From contig JAKJEM010000016.1 of assembly GCA_022705425.1 (NCBI GenBank), positions 25,812-64,937 on the forward strand: 39,126 nt of DNA, written 5' to 3'. The first letter of the stretch is position 1. Each line of letters begins with the position of its first letter. A program made the position numbers and the translations under genes. This document shows, piece after piece, positions 23,155-31,517 of the stretch. The notes under the pieces were generated by a model that did not search any database, was not told the origin of the DNA, and was given only the letters and a program-made list of their open reading frames with translations. The stretch comes from Planctomycetota bacterium (lineage in GTDB: Bacteria > Planctomycetota > Brocadiia > CAIUPP01).

Positions 23155-24855
23155 TCAGACCTCCAACTTCTCGAAGGCGCGGACCCCGAGCCGAAGGGGC
23201 AGGATCACGGCGCAAAGCCCCACAAGCGCCGCCGCCGCGACGCCGGGAAGCACCGCTGCCCGCAACCCCTCCCCCCCGGAAAAGGACATCCCGGTCACGT
23301 GGTACGGCACCGCCATAAAGGCAATGATCAGCGTAACGTAGAGGACGCTGAGGACCAGGTTGAGGGTGCCGCCGAATCCGCTGACGATCCGCGAGGGGTT
23401 GTCCTCGCGCAGGTCGGGGTAGAGCGCGCCCGTTCCGACCGCCAGGGCCGAGAGACCGGCGCAGACGAACAGCATCATCACGGCGTGCAGCGCCATCACC
23501 GGCCCGGGCAGGCCGAGCATTGCGTCGCTGAGGAGAATCAACGACTCGCTGACGAGGAAGGAACCGCCGAAGGCGAACCAGAACTTGCTGTAGAGAATGT
23601 TGCGCCGGGCGATGGGGAGCAGCCCCAGGATCCAGAACTTGCGCCCTTCAAGGCTGAGCAGCGGGAAGATGAAACGGCTGGTGAACGTGCTCAACGTCAG
23701 AGAGGTGGCGATGACGTTGAGGAGACTGATGAGGTGTTTCCAGAAGGGCTGGTCGAGGTCGTAGCGCAGGTTACGCATGTTGATGAAGTAGACGCCCAGC
23801 AGCCCGAAGAAGACGAGCACCTGCGACCACTGGACGGGATCGCGCAGGAAGGATTTGACGTCCTTGACGATCAGGGCGCGCAGGTCGTCGCTCATACCGG
23901 GCAGGGCTCGCTCCATCAGCGCATACCCCCCCTCGACGGCCCGCGTGCCGCGCCGCCGTCCGAGCGCCTGGGCGCGGTGATAGGCCGGCAGGTAGAAGCG
24001 CCGCGCCGCGTGGACAGCCACCATCCCCGCGAAAAGAACGGTGGCGCCGAGCAGTTCCAGCCGGTAGGCGGCCCGCGCCAGTTCGCCGCGCGCGAAGGCC
24101 AGGAGGCCGTCGCTGACCCAGTAACTCGGCAGAAGCGGGCTGCGGCTGAGGCCCAGTTTTCCGAGAACGCGCTGCATCCAGACCTCACCCGACCGATCGA
24201 GTGACGCGCGGTAGCTGCCGATGAGATTCAGCGCCCAGACGATGGCGACCAGACTGACGATCAGGATCAGCAGGGCCAGCACGCGGCGTGGCGAGCGCGT
24301 CAGGAATCGCCCCACCAGGAGCGTGGCGATCCCCCCTGCCGCCGCCGCGAGCAGGGCGAATCCGCCCATCAGAAGCAACGCGCCGGGATAGTAGTACCAC
24401 GGCGCGCGGTCGTAGATGCCCAGCGCCGCCACCAGCGGGAAGACGAGGAAGAAGAAGGCCCAGGAACTGAACAGAATCCCCTCGAGCATCTTGTAGGCGA
24501 AGATGTCCGGCGCCCGCAGAGGACGCGCCAGCAGAAAAGCCGTTTCCTCCGACCGGAAGAGCGCGCCGTAGGCGATGATGCCGTTGCTGATGGCAAGCAT
24601 GACAAAGAGGGAGAGGAAGAAGACGGCAAGGCCCACGTCGAGGATATACGTCCGCAGCCCCTCCAACGTGCCGCCGAGGCCGCGGTCCATGAAGCGGAAG
24701 CCGTCCATGAAGATCCAGTAAAGACCCAGCCAGAGCGCCAGGGCGAAGAGAAGAATGACGACGATCTTGGTGCGCGAGTGGCGGCGGAGGTCGCACACAG
24801 CGTTCCAGGCGGCGCGGTTCCGAAGGCTCAGCAGCAGGAGTATCCCCGGCCTCAC
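23155..24855 (-). CDS. ABC-2-type exporter permease
   Basis: 566 residues with about ten to twelve hydrophobic segments arranged in two halves. Examples are IVVILLFALALWLGLYWIFM near the N-terminus and, late, ALHAVMMLFVCAGLSALAVG. SEETAFLLARPLRAPDIFAY and KFWILGLLPIARRNILYSKF are the charged cytoplasmic elements typical of ABC-2 permeases, which may contact the ATPase. It is longer than most ABC-2 permeases (250-400), so one polypeptide probably supplies the whole pore half or more. The GTG start overlaps the ATPase stop (GTGA) with GGAGG upstream, showing tight coupling. Substrate unknown. Confidence 0.82.
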   Translation of the reverse strand: MRPGILLLLSLRNRAAWNAVCDLRRHSRTKIVVILLFALALWLGLYWIFMDGFRFMDRGLGGTLEGLRTYILDVGLAVFFLSLFVMLAISNGIIAYGALFRSEETAFLLARPLRAPDIFAYKMLEGILFSSWAFFFLVFPLVAALGIYDRAPWYYYPGALLLMGGFALLAAAAGGIATLLVGRFLTRSPRRVLALLILIVSLVAIVWALNLIGSYRASLDRSGEVWMQRVLGKLGLSRSPLLPSYWVSDGLLAFARGELARAAYRLELLGATVLFAGMVAVHAARRFYLPAYHRAQALGRRRGTRAVEGGYALMERALPGMSDDLRALIVKDVKSFLRDPVQWSQVLVFFGLLGVYFINMRNLRYDLDQPFWKHLISLLNVIATSLTLSTFTSRFIFPLLSLEGRKFWILGLLPIARRNILYSKFWFAFGGSFLVSESLILLSDAMLGLPGPVMALHAVMMLFVCAGLSALAVGTGALYPDLREDNPSRIVSGFGGTLNLVLSVLYVTLIIAFMAVPYHVTGMSFSGGEGLRAAVLPGVAAAALVGLCAVILPLRLGVRAFEKLEV

Positions 24856-25586
24856 GACGCCTCCTCCTCGTCGGACGTAATCCGCAGGAAGGAATCCTCG
24901 AGGCCCGTCTCCCCGCCGGCGGCGCGACGCAGATCGTCGAGGGTCCCAAGTGCGGCCAGGTCTCCGTGATGGATGATGCCGATGCGAGCGGCCATTTCCT
25001 CCGCCACGGCCAGGGTGTGCGTGCTCATGAAGACGGACGCGCCGGCGCGGGAAAGCTCGCGGAGGATGTCCTTGACGACCCGGACGCTGCGCGGATCGAG
25101 CCCCACCATCGGCTCGTCCACCACGAGGATGCGCGGCTCGTGCAGCAGCGCCCCGGCAATGACGACGCGCTGCTTCATGCCGTGCGAATAACCTTCGGCC
25201 AGGTCGTCCAGGAAGTCGTTCAGGGCAAGGCGGTCGGCCAAGTCGGCGATGCGGCGATCGCGCCGGGCGCGGTCAAGCCGGTACATGCGCCCGACAAACT
25301 CCAGGAACTCCCGCCCGGTGAGCTTGTCGTACAGGTACGGCTCGTCGGGAACGTAGCTGATACAGGCCTTCGCCGCGACGGGATCGGTCCGGATGTCATG
25401 TCCGCAGAGGCGTATTGCGCCGTCGTCGGGCCGCAGCAAGCCCACCATCATCTTGATCGTGGTGGTCTTGCCGGCGCCGTTAGGCCCCAGGAACGCGAAG
25501 AACTCGCCCGGAGAGATCGTCAGCGATAGCGCGTTGACGGCCCGCTTGGGGCCGAAGCTCTTGGTCACCTTCTCAATTTCAATCAT
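24852..25586 (-). CDS. ABC exporter ATP-binding protein
   Basis: 244 residues. Walker A is GPNGAGKT (34-41), the Q-loop region is ACISYVPDEPYLYDKLTG, the signature is YSHGMKQRV (a SHGMKQ variant of LSGGQ common in ABC-2 exporters), and Walker B with D-loop is ILVVDEPMVGLDP. The switch histidine is in FMSTHTL. The ATG at 25586 overlaps the end of the upstream gene by 8 bases; a longer frame (to 25706) is a shadow. It powers the permease encoded directly after it. Resembles the CcmA-type subunit group with specificity unassigned. Confidence 0.92.
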   Translation of the reverse strand: MIEIEKVTKSFGPKRAVNALSLTISPGEFFAFLGPNGAGKTTTIKMMVGLLRPDDGAIRLCGHDIRTDPVAAKACISYVPDEPYLYDKLTGREFLEFVGRMYRLDRARRDRRIADLADRLALNDFLDDLAEGYSHGMKQRVVIAGALLHEPRILVVDEPMVGLDPRSVRVVKDILRELSRAGASVFMSTHTLAVAEEMAARIGIIHHGDLAALGTLDDLRRAAGGETGLEDSFLRITSDEEEAS

Positions 25587-26406
25587 CGGACTCGCCCGCG
25601 TCCTCTTCAGGAGTGGGTTCCTCGCGCGCCAGGAGGAAGCCGGGAATCTTCTGCTGAAGGACCTCGCCCTCCGGCGTGGCCCAGACCTTGACCTCGTAGG
25701 TGTCATAGGGAATCCGGATCAGCCACGCCTCCCTGGGCGCTCCGGCGACGGAGATCGTCTCGCGCCCGACGACCTCGGCCTCGACAGCGCGAAGGCGGTA
25801 GGTCACCGGGTCGAGCGTGCGGATCGTCCAGCGCTCTCCGGGGCGAACGCGCCCGGCGGTAAAGCCGGGGAGAAGGTCGCTGGAGAGGACTTGCCGCGCG
25901 TCGAAGGGAAAGCTCTCCACGCGGATGCGATCTCCCTGCCGGATGCGCAGGACGAGCCTGTCATCCACCGGATGCCCCTCAATGGAGGCGAGAGCCTCGG
26001 CGCGGCGTCCGGGGCGGACGATGAGGTCAAATCCTGCGAGGCGGCCCTCGGCGACCTGCGCCTTGAATTGGATGTACAGTTGGAGCGCGCCGCCGCCGAG
26101 ACCGGGCGCCAGCGCGCCCGCCGCGCCGAGGTCCAGGCGAAGGGAGGTGCGGCTCTCGATCAGGAGGTCGCCGTCCACACGACGGAGGGTACCGCGCGTC
26201 CAGCCGATGCGTTTGCCGTTGGCCAGGAAGATGCCCATCTGGACGACGGGGGCGCGGGCGGCGAGGGATTCAAGTTGGGCATAGTTCGGCGCGCGGGCGG
26301 CTTCGCGTTCGGCACGCAACGGCGGAAGGACCTCGCGCCGGACCATCCAGGTCATGGACGCGATCCACAACAGCGCAATGGCGACGGTCGCTATTCTGCC
26401 GAGCAA
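25579..26406 (-). CDS. Unrecognised membrane-anchored protein of the ABC-exporter operon
   Basis: 275 residues. One N-terminal membrane segment (ATVAIALLWIASMTWMV) is followed by an extracytoplasmic domain of alternating beta-strands. Recurrent features are GIFLANGKRIGWTRGTLRRV, LVLRIRQGDRIRVESFPF and RPGERWTIRTLDPVTYRLRA. I know no family by sight. A similar architecture (N-terminal anchor, beta-rich body) is used by accessory proteins of exporters. The start is a TTG at 26406 with GAGAG upstream; no ATG fits. It ends 8 bases inside the ATPase gene, so it is coupled to the exporter and may be its periplasmic partner. Confidence 0.7.
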   Translation of the reverse strand: MLGRIATVAIALLWIASMTWMVRREVLPPLRAEREAARAPNYAQLESLAARAPVVQMGIFLANGKRIGWTRGTLRRVDGDLLIESRTSLRLDLGAAGALAPGLGGGALQLYIQFKAQVAEGRLAGFDLIVRPGRRAEALASIEGHPVDDRLVLRIRQGDRIRVESFPFDARQVLSSDLLPGFTAGRVRPGERWTIRTLDPVTYRLRAVEAEVVGRETISVAGAPREAWLIRIPYDTYEVKVWATPEGEVLQQKIPGFLLAREEPTPEEDAGESDD

Positions 26407-26450
26407 AGGTCTCTCGATGCCGGAAGGGACACGCCGGGAACGGTCTTCGT

Positions 26451-26969
26451 CTATTCTCGCTTCCCGTCGCCCTTCTCGTCAAACCCGAAGGCCTTGAGCC
26501 AGAAATCGGCCTCGGCGTCACCGCCGCCCTGGTATTTTTCGATCGGTTCGTCCTGGGGCAGGGCGCTCTCGCGGAGGGCCTCCTCGAGCTCGCGCAGGAA
26601 CTCCTCGGACTCCGTCACGAGCGTGCCGTATCGGCGGACGAAGTTGCGGATGGCCGCGTCGGAACTGACGACCCGGACGGCGCGCGGGTTGTCGTCGTGC
26701 GAAACCGCGTTCTTGATGTCGGTGTCGGCGTCGGACTGAACGTCGGAAAAGACGATATCGAGACCGCGGAGCATCTGGCGGCGCGGCAGGTGGGCGGCTT
26801 CCGGCCCGCCGTCGAAGAAGACGACGATGCGGTCCGGGCGAACGGCCTTGAACTTGACGAGGAGTTCGAGGAGCTTGTCGCGCGCGGCCTCGGTGTGTTC
26901 GATGTCGAACCCGGCCATGCGGCGCGACGCGGCGAAGATGAGGTTGTAGCCGTCAATGAAGAGCGTCAC
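26451..26969 (-). CDS. NYN-domain (YacP-like) predicted ribonuclease
   Basis: 172 residues. The NYN/PIN-like fold opens with [13 protein letters not shown] (first acidic ligand in the D-G-Y-N motif). VRPDRIVVFFDGG gives the second acidic site and DTDIKNAVSHDD the third, followed by VRVVSSDAAIRNFVRRYG. YacP/Rae1 proteins cut mRNA at ribosomes in Bacillus; this one is a plausible relative with unproven activity. The acidic tail (EPIEKYQGGGDAEADFWLKA) is typical of environmental YacP proteins. The GTG start has GAGG nine bases upstream and overlaps the pyrC end by 17 bases. Confidence 0.82.
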   Translation of the reverse strand: MTLFIDGYNLIFAASRRMAGFDIEHTEAARDKLLELLVKFKAVRPDRIVVFFDGGPEAAHLPRRQMLRGLDIVFSDVQSDADTDIKNAVSHDDNPRAVRVVSSDAAIRNFVRRYGTLVTESEEFLRELEEALRESALPQDEPIEKYQGGGDAEADFWLKAFGFDEKGDGKRE

Positions 26970-28236
26970 GATACTTCACCTCGCCCGCAACGACGGTGCA
27001 GACAACCCGCCCGTGCAGGAGGCGCCCCTTGAACGGGCAGTTGCGTCCGCGGCTGCGGAACTCCTCGGGCTTTGGCGTCCACGAGAGATCAGGGTTGAAT
27101 ACGGCAACGTCCGCCCGGGCGCCGGGCTTCAGCGTGCCCCCTTCGAGCTTGAAGGCCGCCGCCGGGGCCAGACTCATGCGCGCGGCCATCTGCAACGGGC
27201 TGAGAAATCCGCGCTGGGCCACATGGGTCCAGATGACCGACGCGGCGGTCTCCATGCCGATCACGCCCGAGGGCGCGTTCTTGAAGCCGAGCGCCTTGGC
27301 GGCGGGCGTGTGCGGCGCGTGGTCCGTGGCAATGATCTCGATGATGTTATCGCGCAACGCTTCGCACAGCGCCTTGCGGTCCCCCTCGAATCCCAGCGGT
27401 GGGTTCATCTTGAAGTCGGGACCGCCGTCGGCGGCATCTTCGTCGGTGAGGGCCAGGTGGTGCGGCGTGACCTCGGCGGTGAAACGTATCCCGCGCGCCT
27501 TGGCCGCACGCAGATGCGCAACGGACTGCATGGTGCTCAGGTGCTGCAGGTGGACGGAGGTCTTGAGTTCCCGCGCCAGGCGCAGGTCCCGCGCGACCAT
27601 GTCGGACTCCGCCTCCGGCGGCAGGCCGGGGAGGCAGGCGCGCTCGGCGGCGGGGCCGCGGCGGATGACGCCGCCTTCGGAAAGGCGCGCGACCTCGCAG
27701 TGCTCGGCAATGCGCAGACCCAAAGCGGCGGCGCGCTGCATGGCGGCGCGGGCAAGGGCTTCGTCCTGCACGCCGCTGCCGTCGTCGGTGAAGCCGACGA
27801 CACCGGCCTCGGCCAGCAGCTCCATCGGCGCAAGGCGTTTGCCCTGACGTCCGACGGTAACGGCGCCCAGGGCATACACGCGAGGCCCGCGAACGGCGGC
27901 GGCCTTGTCCAGAACGCGCCGGACCACGTCGGGGTTGTCCATCGCCGGAATCGTGTTCGGCATGCACACGAGGGTCGTGAATCCGCCGGCCAGCGCCGCG
28001 GCGCAACCGGTCTCGACCGTCTCGGCCTGTTCATTGCCCGGCTCGCGAAGATGCACGTGAACGTCCACGAAACCGGGCATCACGAGCATCCCCGCGGCGT
28101 CGAACACGTCGTCTGGCCGTTCCGCCGCGAAATCGTCCGGGGCGACCTTGCCGTCCCGAATCCAGAGGTCCCTCTGGACGTCGAGATTGCGGGAGGGATC
28201 AATCAGTCTGCCGTTACGGATAAGCAGTGTAGCCAT
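26953..28236 (-). CDS. pyrC: Dihydroorotase, class I
   Basis: 427 residues. Metal-binding HxH is in [13 protein letters not shown] (His60, His62). [10 protein letters not shown] carries the Asp used by Aquifex/Bacillus-type enzymes where other dihydroorotases have a carboxylated lysine. LRIAEHCE and VHLQHLST supply more ligands, and IATDHAPHT the catalytic Asp. FKMNPPLG is the substrate loop. It cyclises carbamoyl-aspartate in pyrimidine synthesis. GGGAGG is six bases before the ATG. It follows purE by 27 bases, so the two nucleotide genes probably share the promoter at 28821-28849. Confidence 0.94.
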   Translation of the reverse strand: MATLLIRNGRLIDPSRNLDVQRDLWIRDGKVAPDDFAAERPDDVFDAAGMLVMPGFVDVHVHLREPGNEQAETVETGCAAALAGGFTTLVCMPNTIPAMDNPDVVRRVLDKAAAVRGPRVYALGAVTVGRQGKRLAPMELLAEAGVVGFTDDGSGVQDEALARAAMQRAAALGLRIAEHCEVARLSEGGVIRRGPAAERACLPGLPPEAESDMVARDLRLARELKTSVHLQHLSTMQSVAHLRAAKARGIRFTAEVTPHHLALTDEDAADGGPDFKMNPPLGFEGDRKALCEALRDNIIEIIATDHAPHTPAAKALGFKNAPSGVIGMETAASVIWTHVAQRGFLSPLQMAARMSLAPAAAFKLEGGTLKPGARADVAVFNPDLSWTPKPEEFRSRGRNCPFKGRLLHGRVVCTVVAGEVKYRDALH

Positions 28237-28263
28237 GACCCACCTCCCTGAACGTCCGGGGAC

Positions 28264-28778
28264 TCAGAGCGCGGCGGCTTCGGACTGGATGGCCTTATCG
28301 CGGGCCGCGATGGCGGCGCGGGCCTTCGCGCGTTGGGCGGCAACCCGGTCGGCCAGAGCGGGATCACCCAGGGACAGAATCTGCGCGGCGAGAATCGCCG
28401 CATTCCGCGCGCCGGCCTTGCCGATGGCCACCGTGGCAACGGGGATTCCGCCGGGCATCTGGACGGTGGAAAGCAGCGCGTCGAGACCGCTCAGCGCCCA
28501 GCCTTCAAGCGGAACGCCGATGATCGGAAGGGTTGTCGAAGCCGCCATGGCGCCGGCCAGGTGCGCAGCGCCCCGGCGGCAGCGATGACGATCTTCAGGC
28601 CGTCCTTGCGCGCATCGCGCGCGAAGGCCGCCGCCTCCTCGGGCGTCCGATGCGCCGACAGGACGCGCACGGTGAAGGGAATCTGCAACTCCTTCAACAA
28701 CTTGGCGGTCTCCTGCATGACGGGCCAGTCCGAATCGCTGCCCATGACCACCGCGACAAGGGGTGTTCCCTGCGGCAT
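28264..28778 (-). pseudogene. purE: PurE (N5-carboxyaminoimidazole ribonucleotide mutase), frameshifted as given
   Basis: Two frames cover a full PurE of about 170 residues. The first, from the ATG at 28778 (AAGGAG upstream), has [17 protein letters not shown] and [17 protein letters not shown], then IVIAAAG. The second continues [20 protein letters not shown], then [20 protein letters not shown]. The switch falls at about 28568-28572, where GGGGCGCTG stands for the expected GGGGCGGCTG; one missing G explains it. The active-site pieces (GSDSD, SAHRTP) are otherwise perfect, and the third codon positions look selected. A sequencing or assembly slip, or a very recent mutation, is more likely than an old pseudogene. 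It leads the pyrC run. Confidence 0.85.
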
Positions 28779-28820
28779 GACTGCTCCTTCAAGGAAAAGC
28801 GCCTTGATCTACCCTGCCCT

Positions 28821-28849
28821 ATACTACCGCGTCGCCGGAAGGGCGTCAA
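28821..28849 (-). promoter_or_regulatory. Sigma-70 promoter of the purE-pyrC run
   Basis: Minus strand: TTGACG (28844-28849), a 17-base spacer, TAGTAT (28821-28826). The predicted start near 28814 gives a leader of about 36 bases. It is back to back with the rnfE promoter. Confidence 0.72.
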
Positions 28850-28857
28850 CGTCCTTC

Positions 28858-28886
28858 TTGACCTGGCCCGACTCGGCGGCTATCCT
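28858..28886 (+). promoter_or_regulatory. Sigma-70 promoter of the rnfE-mlaD run
   Basis: TTGACC (28858-28863), a 17-base spacer, TATCCT (28881-28886). The predicted start near 28893 gives a leader of about 35 bases. Confidence 0.65.
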
Positions 28887-28926
28887 ATCCGCGGCGACGA
28901 CCGTGCTCCTCCAGCGAAAGGACGCC

Positions 28927-29532
28927 ATGAGCAATCGGACGGGCGAGTTCACGCGCGGAATCTTCCGGGAGAACCCCATCTTTGTGCTGATGCTCGGGCT
29001 TTGCCCGACGCTGGCGACGACCACGGAGGTGAAGAACGCCCTGGCGATGGGCGCGGCGGTGATCGCGGTGCTGACGTGCTCGAACGTGATCGTTTCGCTG
29101 GTCCGGCGGGTGATTCCGGGGGAGATACGGATTCCCTGCTATATCGTGATTATCGCGTCCTTCGTCACGATCACGGAACTGCTGATGAAGGCGTACATGC
29201 CGGCGGAGATCAACCGGTCGCTGGGGATTTTCATACCGCTGATCGTGGTGAACTGCATCATCCTGGGCCGGGCGGAGGCGTATGCCAGCAAGAACCCGGT
29301 GCTTAACGCCGCCCTGGACGGCCTGGGCAACGGAGTCGGCTTCACCCTGGCGGTGGCGCTGGTGGCCACGGTGCGCGAGGTCCTCGGCAGCGGCACGTGG
29401 TTCGGGATCAAGCTGGCGGCGAATCTGACGCCGGTGGCCGTCATGATCCAGGCGCCGGGCGCTTTCCTTACGCTCGGGCTGTTGATGGGTTTCTTCATCT
29501 GGTTGCGCCAGTGGCGCGCGGCGAGGGCCTGA
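28927..29532 (+). CDS. rnfE: Electron transport complex subunit RnfE
   Basis: 201 residues, six membrane segments. The family landmarks are ENPIFVLMLGLCPTLATTTE with the conserved Cys in a half-helix, GEIRIPCYIVIIASFVTITE, SLGIFIPLIVVNCIILGRAE and ALDGLGNGVGFTLA. Sequence character is RnfE rather than NqrD (GLCPTLA and IPLIVVNCIILGRAEA, as in clostridial Rnf). RnfE and RnfA form the membrane core that passes electrons to an iron-sulfur centre while ions are pumped. AGGA is four bases before the ATG. The rnfA ATG follows the stop by one base. No rnfB, C, D or G is in the window. Confidence 0.93.
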   Translation: MSNRTGEFTRGIFRENPIFVLMLGLCPTLATTTEVKNALAMGAAVIAVLTCSNVIVSLVRRVIPGEIRIPCYIVIIASFVTITELLMKAYMPAEINRSLGIFIPLIVVNCIILGRAEAYASKNPVLNAALDGLGNGVGFTLAVALVATVREVLGSGTWFGIKLAANLTPVAVMIQAPGAFLTLGLLMGFFIWLRQWRAARA

Positions 29533-29533
29533 C

Positions 29534-30178
29534 ATGGAAGACCTTCAGAGACTGCTGGCCATCGCGGTCGGCATTGCGCTGATCAACAACCTCGTCCTGG
29601 CCCGTTTCCTGGGGCTGTGCCCCTTCGTGGGAGTGAGCAAGAAGATCCCCAGCGCCATCGGGATGGGGCTGGCGGTGATCTTCGTGATGTCCATGACGTC
29701 GGTCGTCACCTGGCTGTTGTACGTGTACTTCCTCATGCCGGGGGATCGCAACATCCTTGGGCACTACTCCTCCTATGTGGCGGAGCACGGGCTGGTGGAC
29801 GTGCTGCGGACAACGAGCTACATCCTGGTGATCGCGGTGATGGTCCAGTTTGTCGAGATGGTGATGCGCAAACACGCCCCGGCGCTGTACCGCTCCCTGG
29901 GCATCTACCTGCCGCTGATTACGACGAACTGCTGCGTCCTCGGCGCGGCGCTGCTGAACACCACGGATGCGACGACACCGCTGACGCTCCTGCAGGCGAC
30001 GGTACAGGGGTTCTTCGGCGGCGTGGGTTTTCTGCTGGCGCTGCTGCTGATGGCTGGAGTGCGGGAGCAGTTGGAGACGGTGGACGTCCCCAAGCCCTTG
30101 CAGGGGATGCCCATTGCGTTCATCTGCACCAGCCTGATGGCGCTGGCGTTCATGGGTTTTTCGGGAATGGCCGGGTGA
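29534..30178 (+). CDS. rnfA: Electron transport complex subunit RnfA
   Basis: 214 residues, six membrane helices. Landmarks are NNLVLARFLGLCPFVGVSKK (conserved Cys at the first half-helix) and LGIYLPLITTNCCVLGAALL (second Cys pair), which hold the iron-sulfur cluster between RnfA and RnfE. The C-terminus PKPLQGMPIAFICTSLMALA is standard. GAGG precedes the ATG. The stop overlaps the ATG of the small exported protein that follows (TGATG). The order E then A matches canonical Rnf operons, but the operon then turns to unrelated functions. Confidence 0.93.
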   Translation: MEDLQRLLAIAVGIALINNLVLARFLGLCPFVGVSKKIPSAIGMGLAVIFVMSMTSVVTWLLYVYFLMPGDRNILGHYSSYVAEHGLVDVLRTTSYILVIAVMVQFVEMVMRKHAPALYRSLGIYLPLITTNCCVLGAALLNTTDATTPLTLLQATVQGFFGGVGFLLALLLMAGVREQLETVDVPKPLQGMPIAFICTSLMALAFMGFSGMAG

Positions 30179-30726
30179 TGAGGTTCTCCGCACGGACGCG
30201 GCGCGTGAGCGCGGGCGCGGCGTGGGCGCTGCTGTGCTGCGCGCTGACGGCGGGCGGATGCGCCGGACGCGCAACGCCGGCGACGCCGACGACCTCCGGG
30301 GCGCTCTGGTCGGGGCTTGGCGTATCCCTGAGACTGCCGCCGGGAACCTGGGACGCGGCGGAAGGGGACGACGCCAACACCGTGACCTTCACCGCGCCCC
30401 GACGCGAGCGCTCCCTGGCGCTCCTGAGATCGCGCGCGCGGGCGAATCAGCCGGAATGGTATCCCCTGCGCTCTCTCTTCGTGGAGTTCCCGGAGAAGAC
30501 CCTGCGTCGGCGGTGGGACATCACCCTTTCCGATGGGACGCGCCTGCCTTGCGCGGAATACGAGGTCGCCCTCGACGGGCGCACAGTGACGGTGCGCGCC
30601 GGAGCAGCGCGACGCGGCGAATGGAATTACGCGCTGGCGGAGTGGGTCTTTTCCGGAGTCTCGGAGTTCGACGGCGTCGCCGCGAGCCTGACGCTGCCCG
30701 CGCCGGACACGGAGGCCGGACGATGA
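30178..30726 (+). CDS. Small exported protein, possible lipoprotein
   Basis: 182 residues. The N-terminus (RRVSAGAAWALLCCALTAGG) is an export signal. The cysteine after TAGG could be lipidated, though Ala rather than Leu at -3 makes a weak lipobox. The remaining 150 residues are beta-rich (GVSLRLPPGTWDAAEG, RLPCAEYEVALDGRTVTVRA). It shows no family I know. The ATG overlaps the rnfA stop and its own stop overlaps the mlaE start, so it belongs tightly to this operon and links Rnf with the Mla genes. It could be an accessory protein of the lipid transporter. Confidence 0.68.
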   Translation: MRFSARTRRVSAGAAWALLCCALTAGGCAGRATPATPTTSGALWSGLGVSLRLPPGTWDAAEGDDANTVTFTAPRRERSLALLRSRARANQPEWYPLRSLFVEFPEKTLRRRWDITLSDGTRLPCAEYEVALDGRTVTVRAGAARRGEWNYALAEWVFSGVSEFDGVAASLTLPAPDTEAGR

Positions 30727-31517
30727 AGGGCCTCTGCGGCGTAATGCGCGAGACGATGGAAAGCCAGATCAACCACCTCGGCGGCGTCTGGCTGCTCACC
30801 ACGGCGGCCCTCCGGCGCCTGTTCACCGGGCGATTCGAGTTCCGCATCTACGTGTATGAACTCGAACGCATCGGATGGGAGTCGCTGGGGGTGGTGGGGC
30901 TGCTCGGACTCTTCACGGGGATGGTGCTGGTGGTGCAGACGGGGCTGACGATGAAACGCTTCGGGGCCGAAGGATACGTCAGCGACATGGTGGCGCTGGC
31001 CATGGTGCGTGAGCTCGGGCCGGTGCTCGCAGGCTTCCTCGTCGCAGGCCGGATCGGCTCCGGGATTGCGGCCGAGATCGGCTCCATGGCTATCAGCGAG
31101 CAAATAGACGCCATGCGCGCGCTGGGGGCGGACCCCATCCGCAAGCTGGTGATCCCCAAGTTCGCGGCGGCGGTCACGGGACTGCCGCTGCTCACGGCCG
31201 TAGCGAACCTGATCGGTATCCTCGGAGGAATGGTTATGGCCGGGATGGTGCTGAACGTCACCACGGCACACTTCATGAACCGTGTGCTGATGCGTGTGAC
31301 CGTGGGCGACTACGCCAGCGGGGTCATCAAGACGGCGGCCTTTGGCGGCATCATTGCCCTGGTAGCCTGTTACCACGGCCTACAGACCACGGGGGGCACC
31401 ACCGGCGTCGGACGCAGCGCGACTCAAAGCGTGGTGCTGAGCTGCGTGCTGATCCTGATGGCGGACCTGCTGCTGACGAGCCTGTTCTTCGCCGTGGGAG
31501 GGCTGGTGACCGTATGA
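30723..31517 (+). CDS. mlaE: MlaE-family ABC permease (MCE lipid transporter)
   Basis: 264 residues, about six membrane segments. The Mla permease signature is FEFRIYVYELERIGWESLG at the start, then GLFTGMVLVVQTGLTMKRFG and LGPVLAGFLVAGRIGSGIAA. IGSMAISEQIDAMRALGADP is the coupling helix that contacts MlaF. It moves phospholipid across or between membranes with MlaF and MlaD. The ATG at 30723 overlaps the previous stop (ATGA); its own stop overlaps mlaF in the same way. Alternative Met residues eight and twelve codons in are possible. Confidence 0.92.
   Translation: MKGLCGVMRETMESQINHLGGVWLLTTAALRRLFTGRFEFRIYVYELERIGWESLGVVGLLGLFTGMVLVVQTGLTMKRFGAEGYVSDMVALAMVRELGPVLAGFLVAGRIGSGIAAEIGSMAISEQIDAMRALGADPIRKLVIPKFAAAVTGLPLLTAVANLIGILGGMVMAGMVLNVTTAHFMNRVLMRVTVGDYASGVIKTAAFGGIIALVACYHGLQTTGGTTGVGRSATQSVVLSCVLILMADLLLTSLFFAVGGLVTV

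Noticed and set aside
28333..28926. Long leader on RnfE (399-codon frame)
   Set aside because: It is antisense to purE and its promoter. RnfE homology starts at the ATG at 28927.
28927..30178. NqrD/NqrE rather than RnfE/RnfA
   Set aside because: The order D-E would also fit, but the sequence character (GLCPTLA, IPLIVVNCIILGRAEA) matches Rnf, especially clostridial RnfE.
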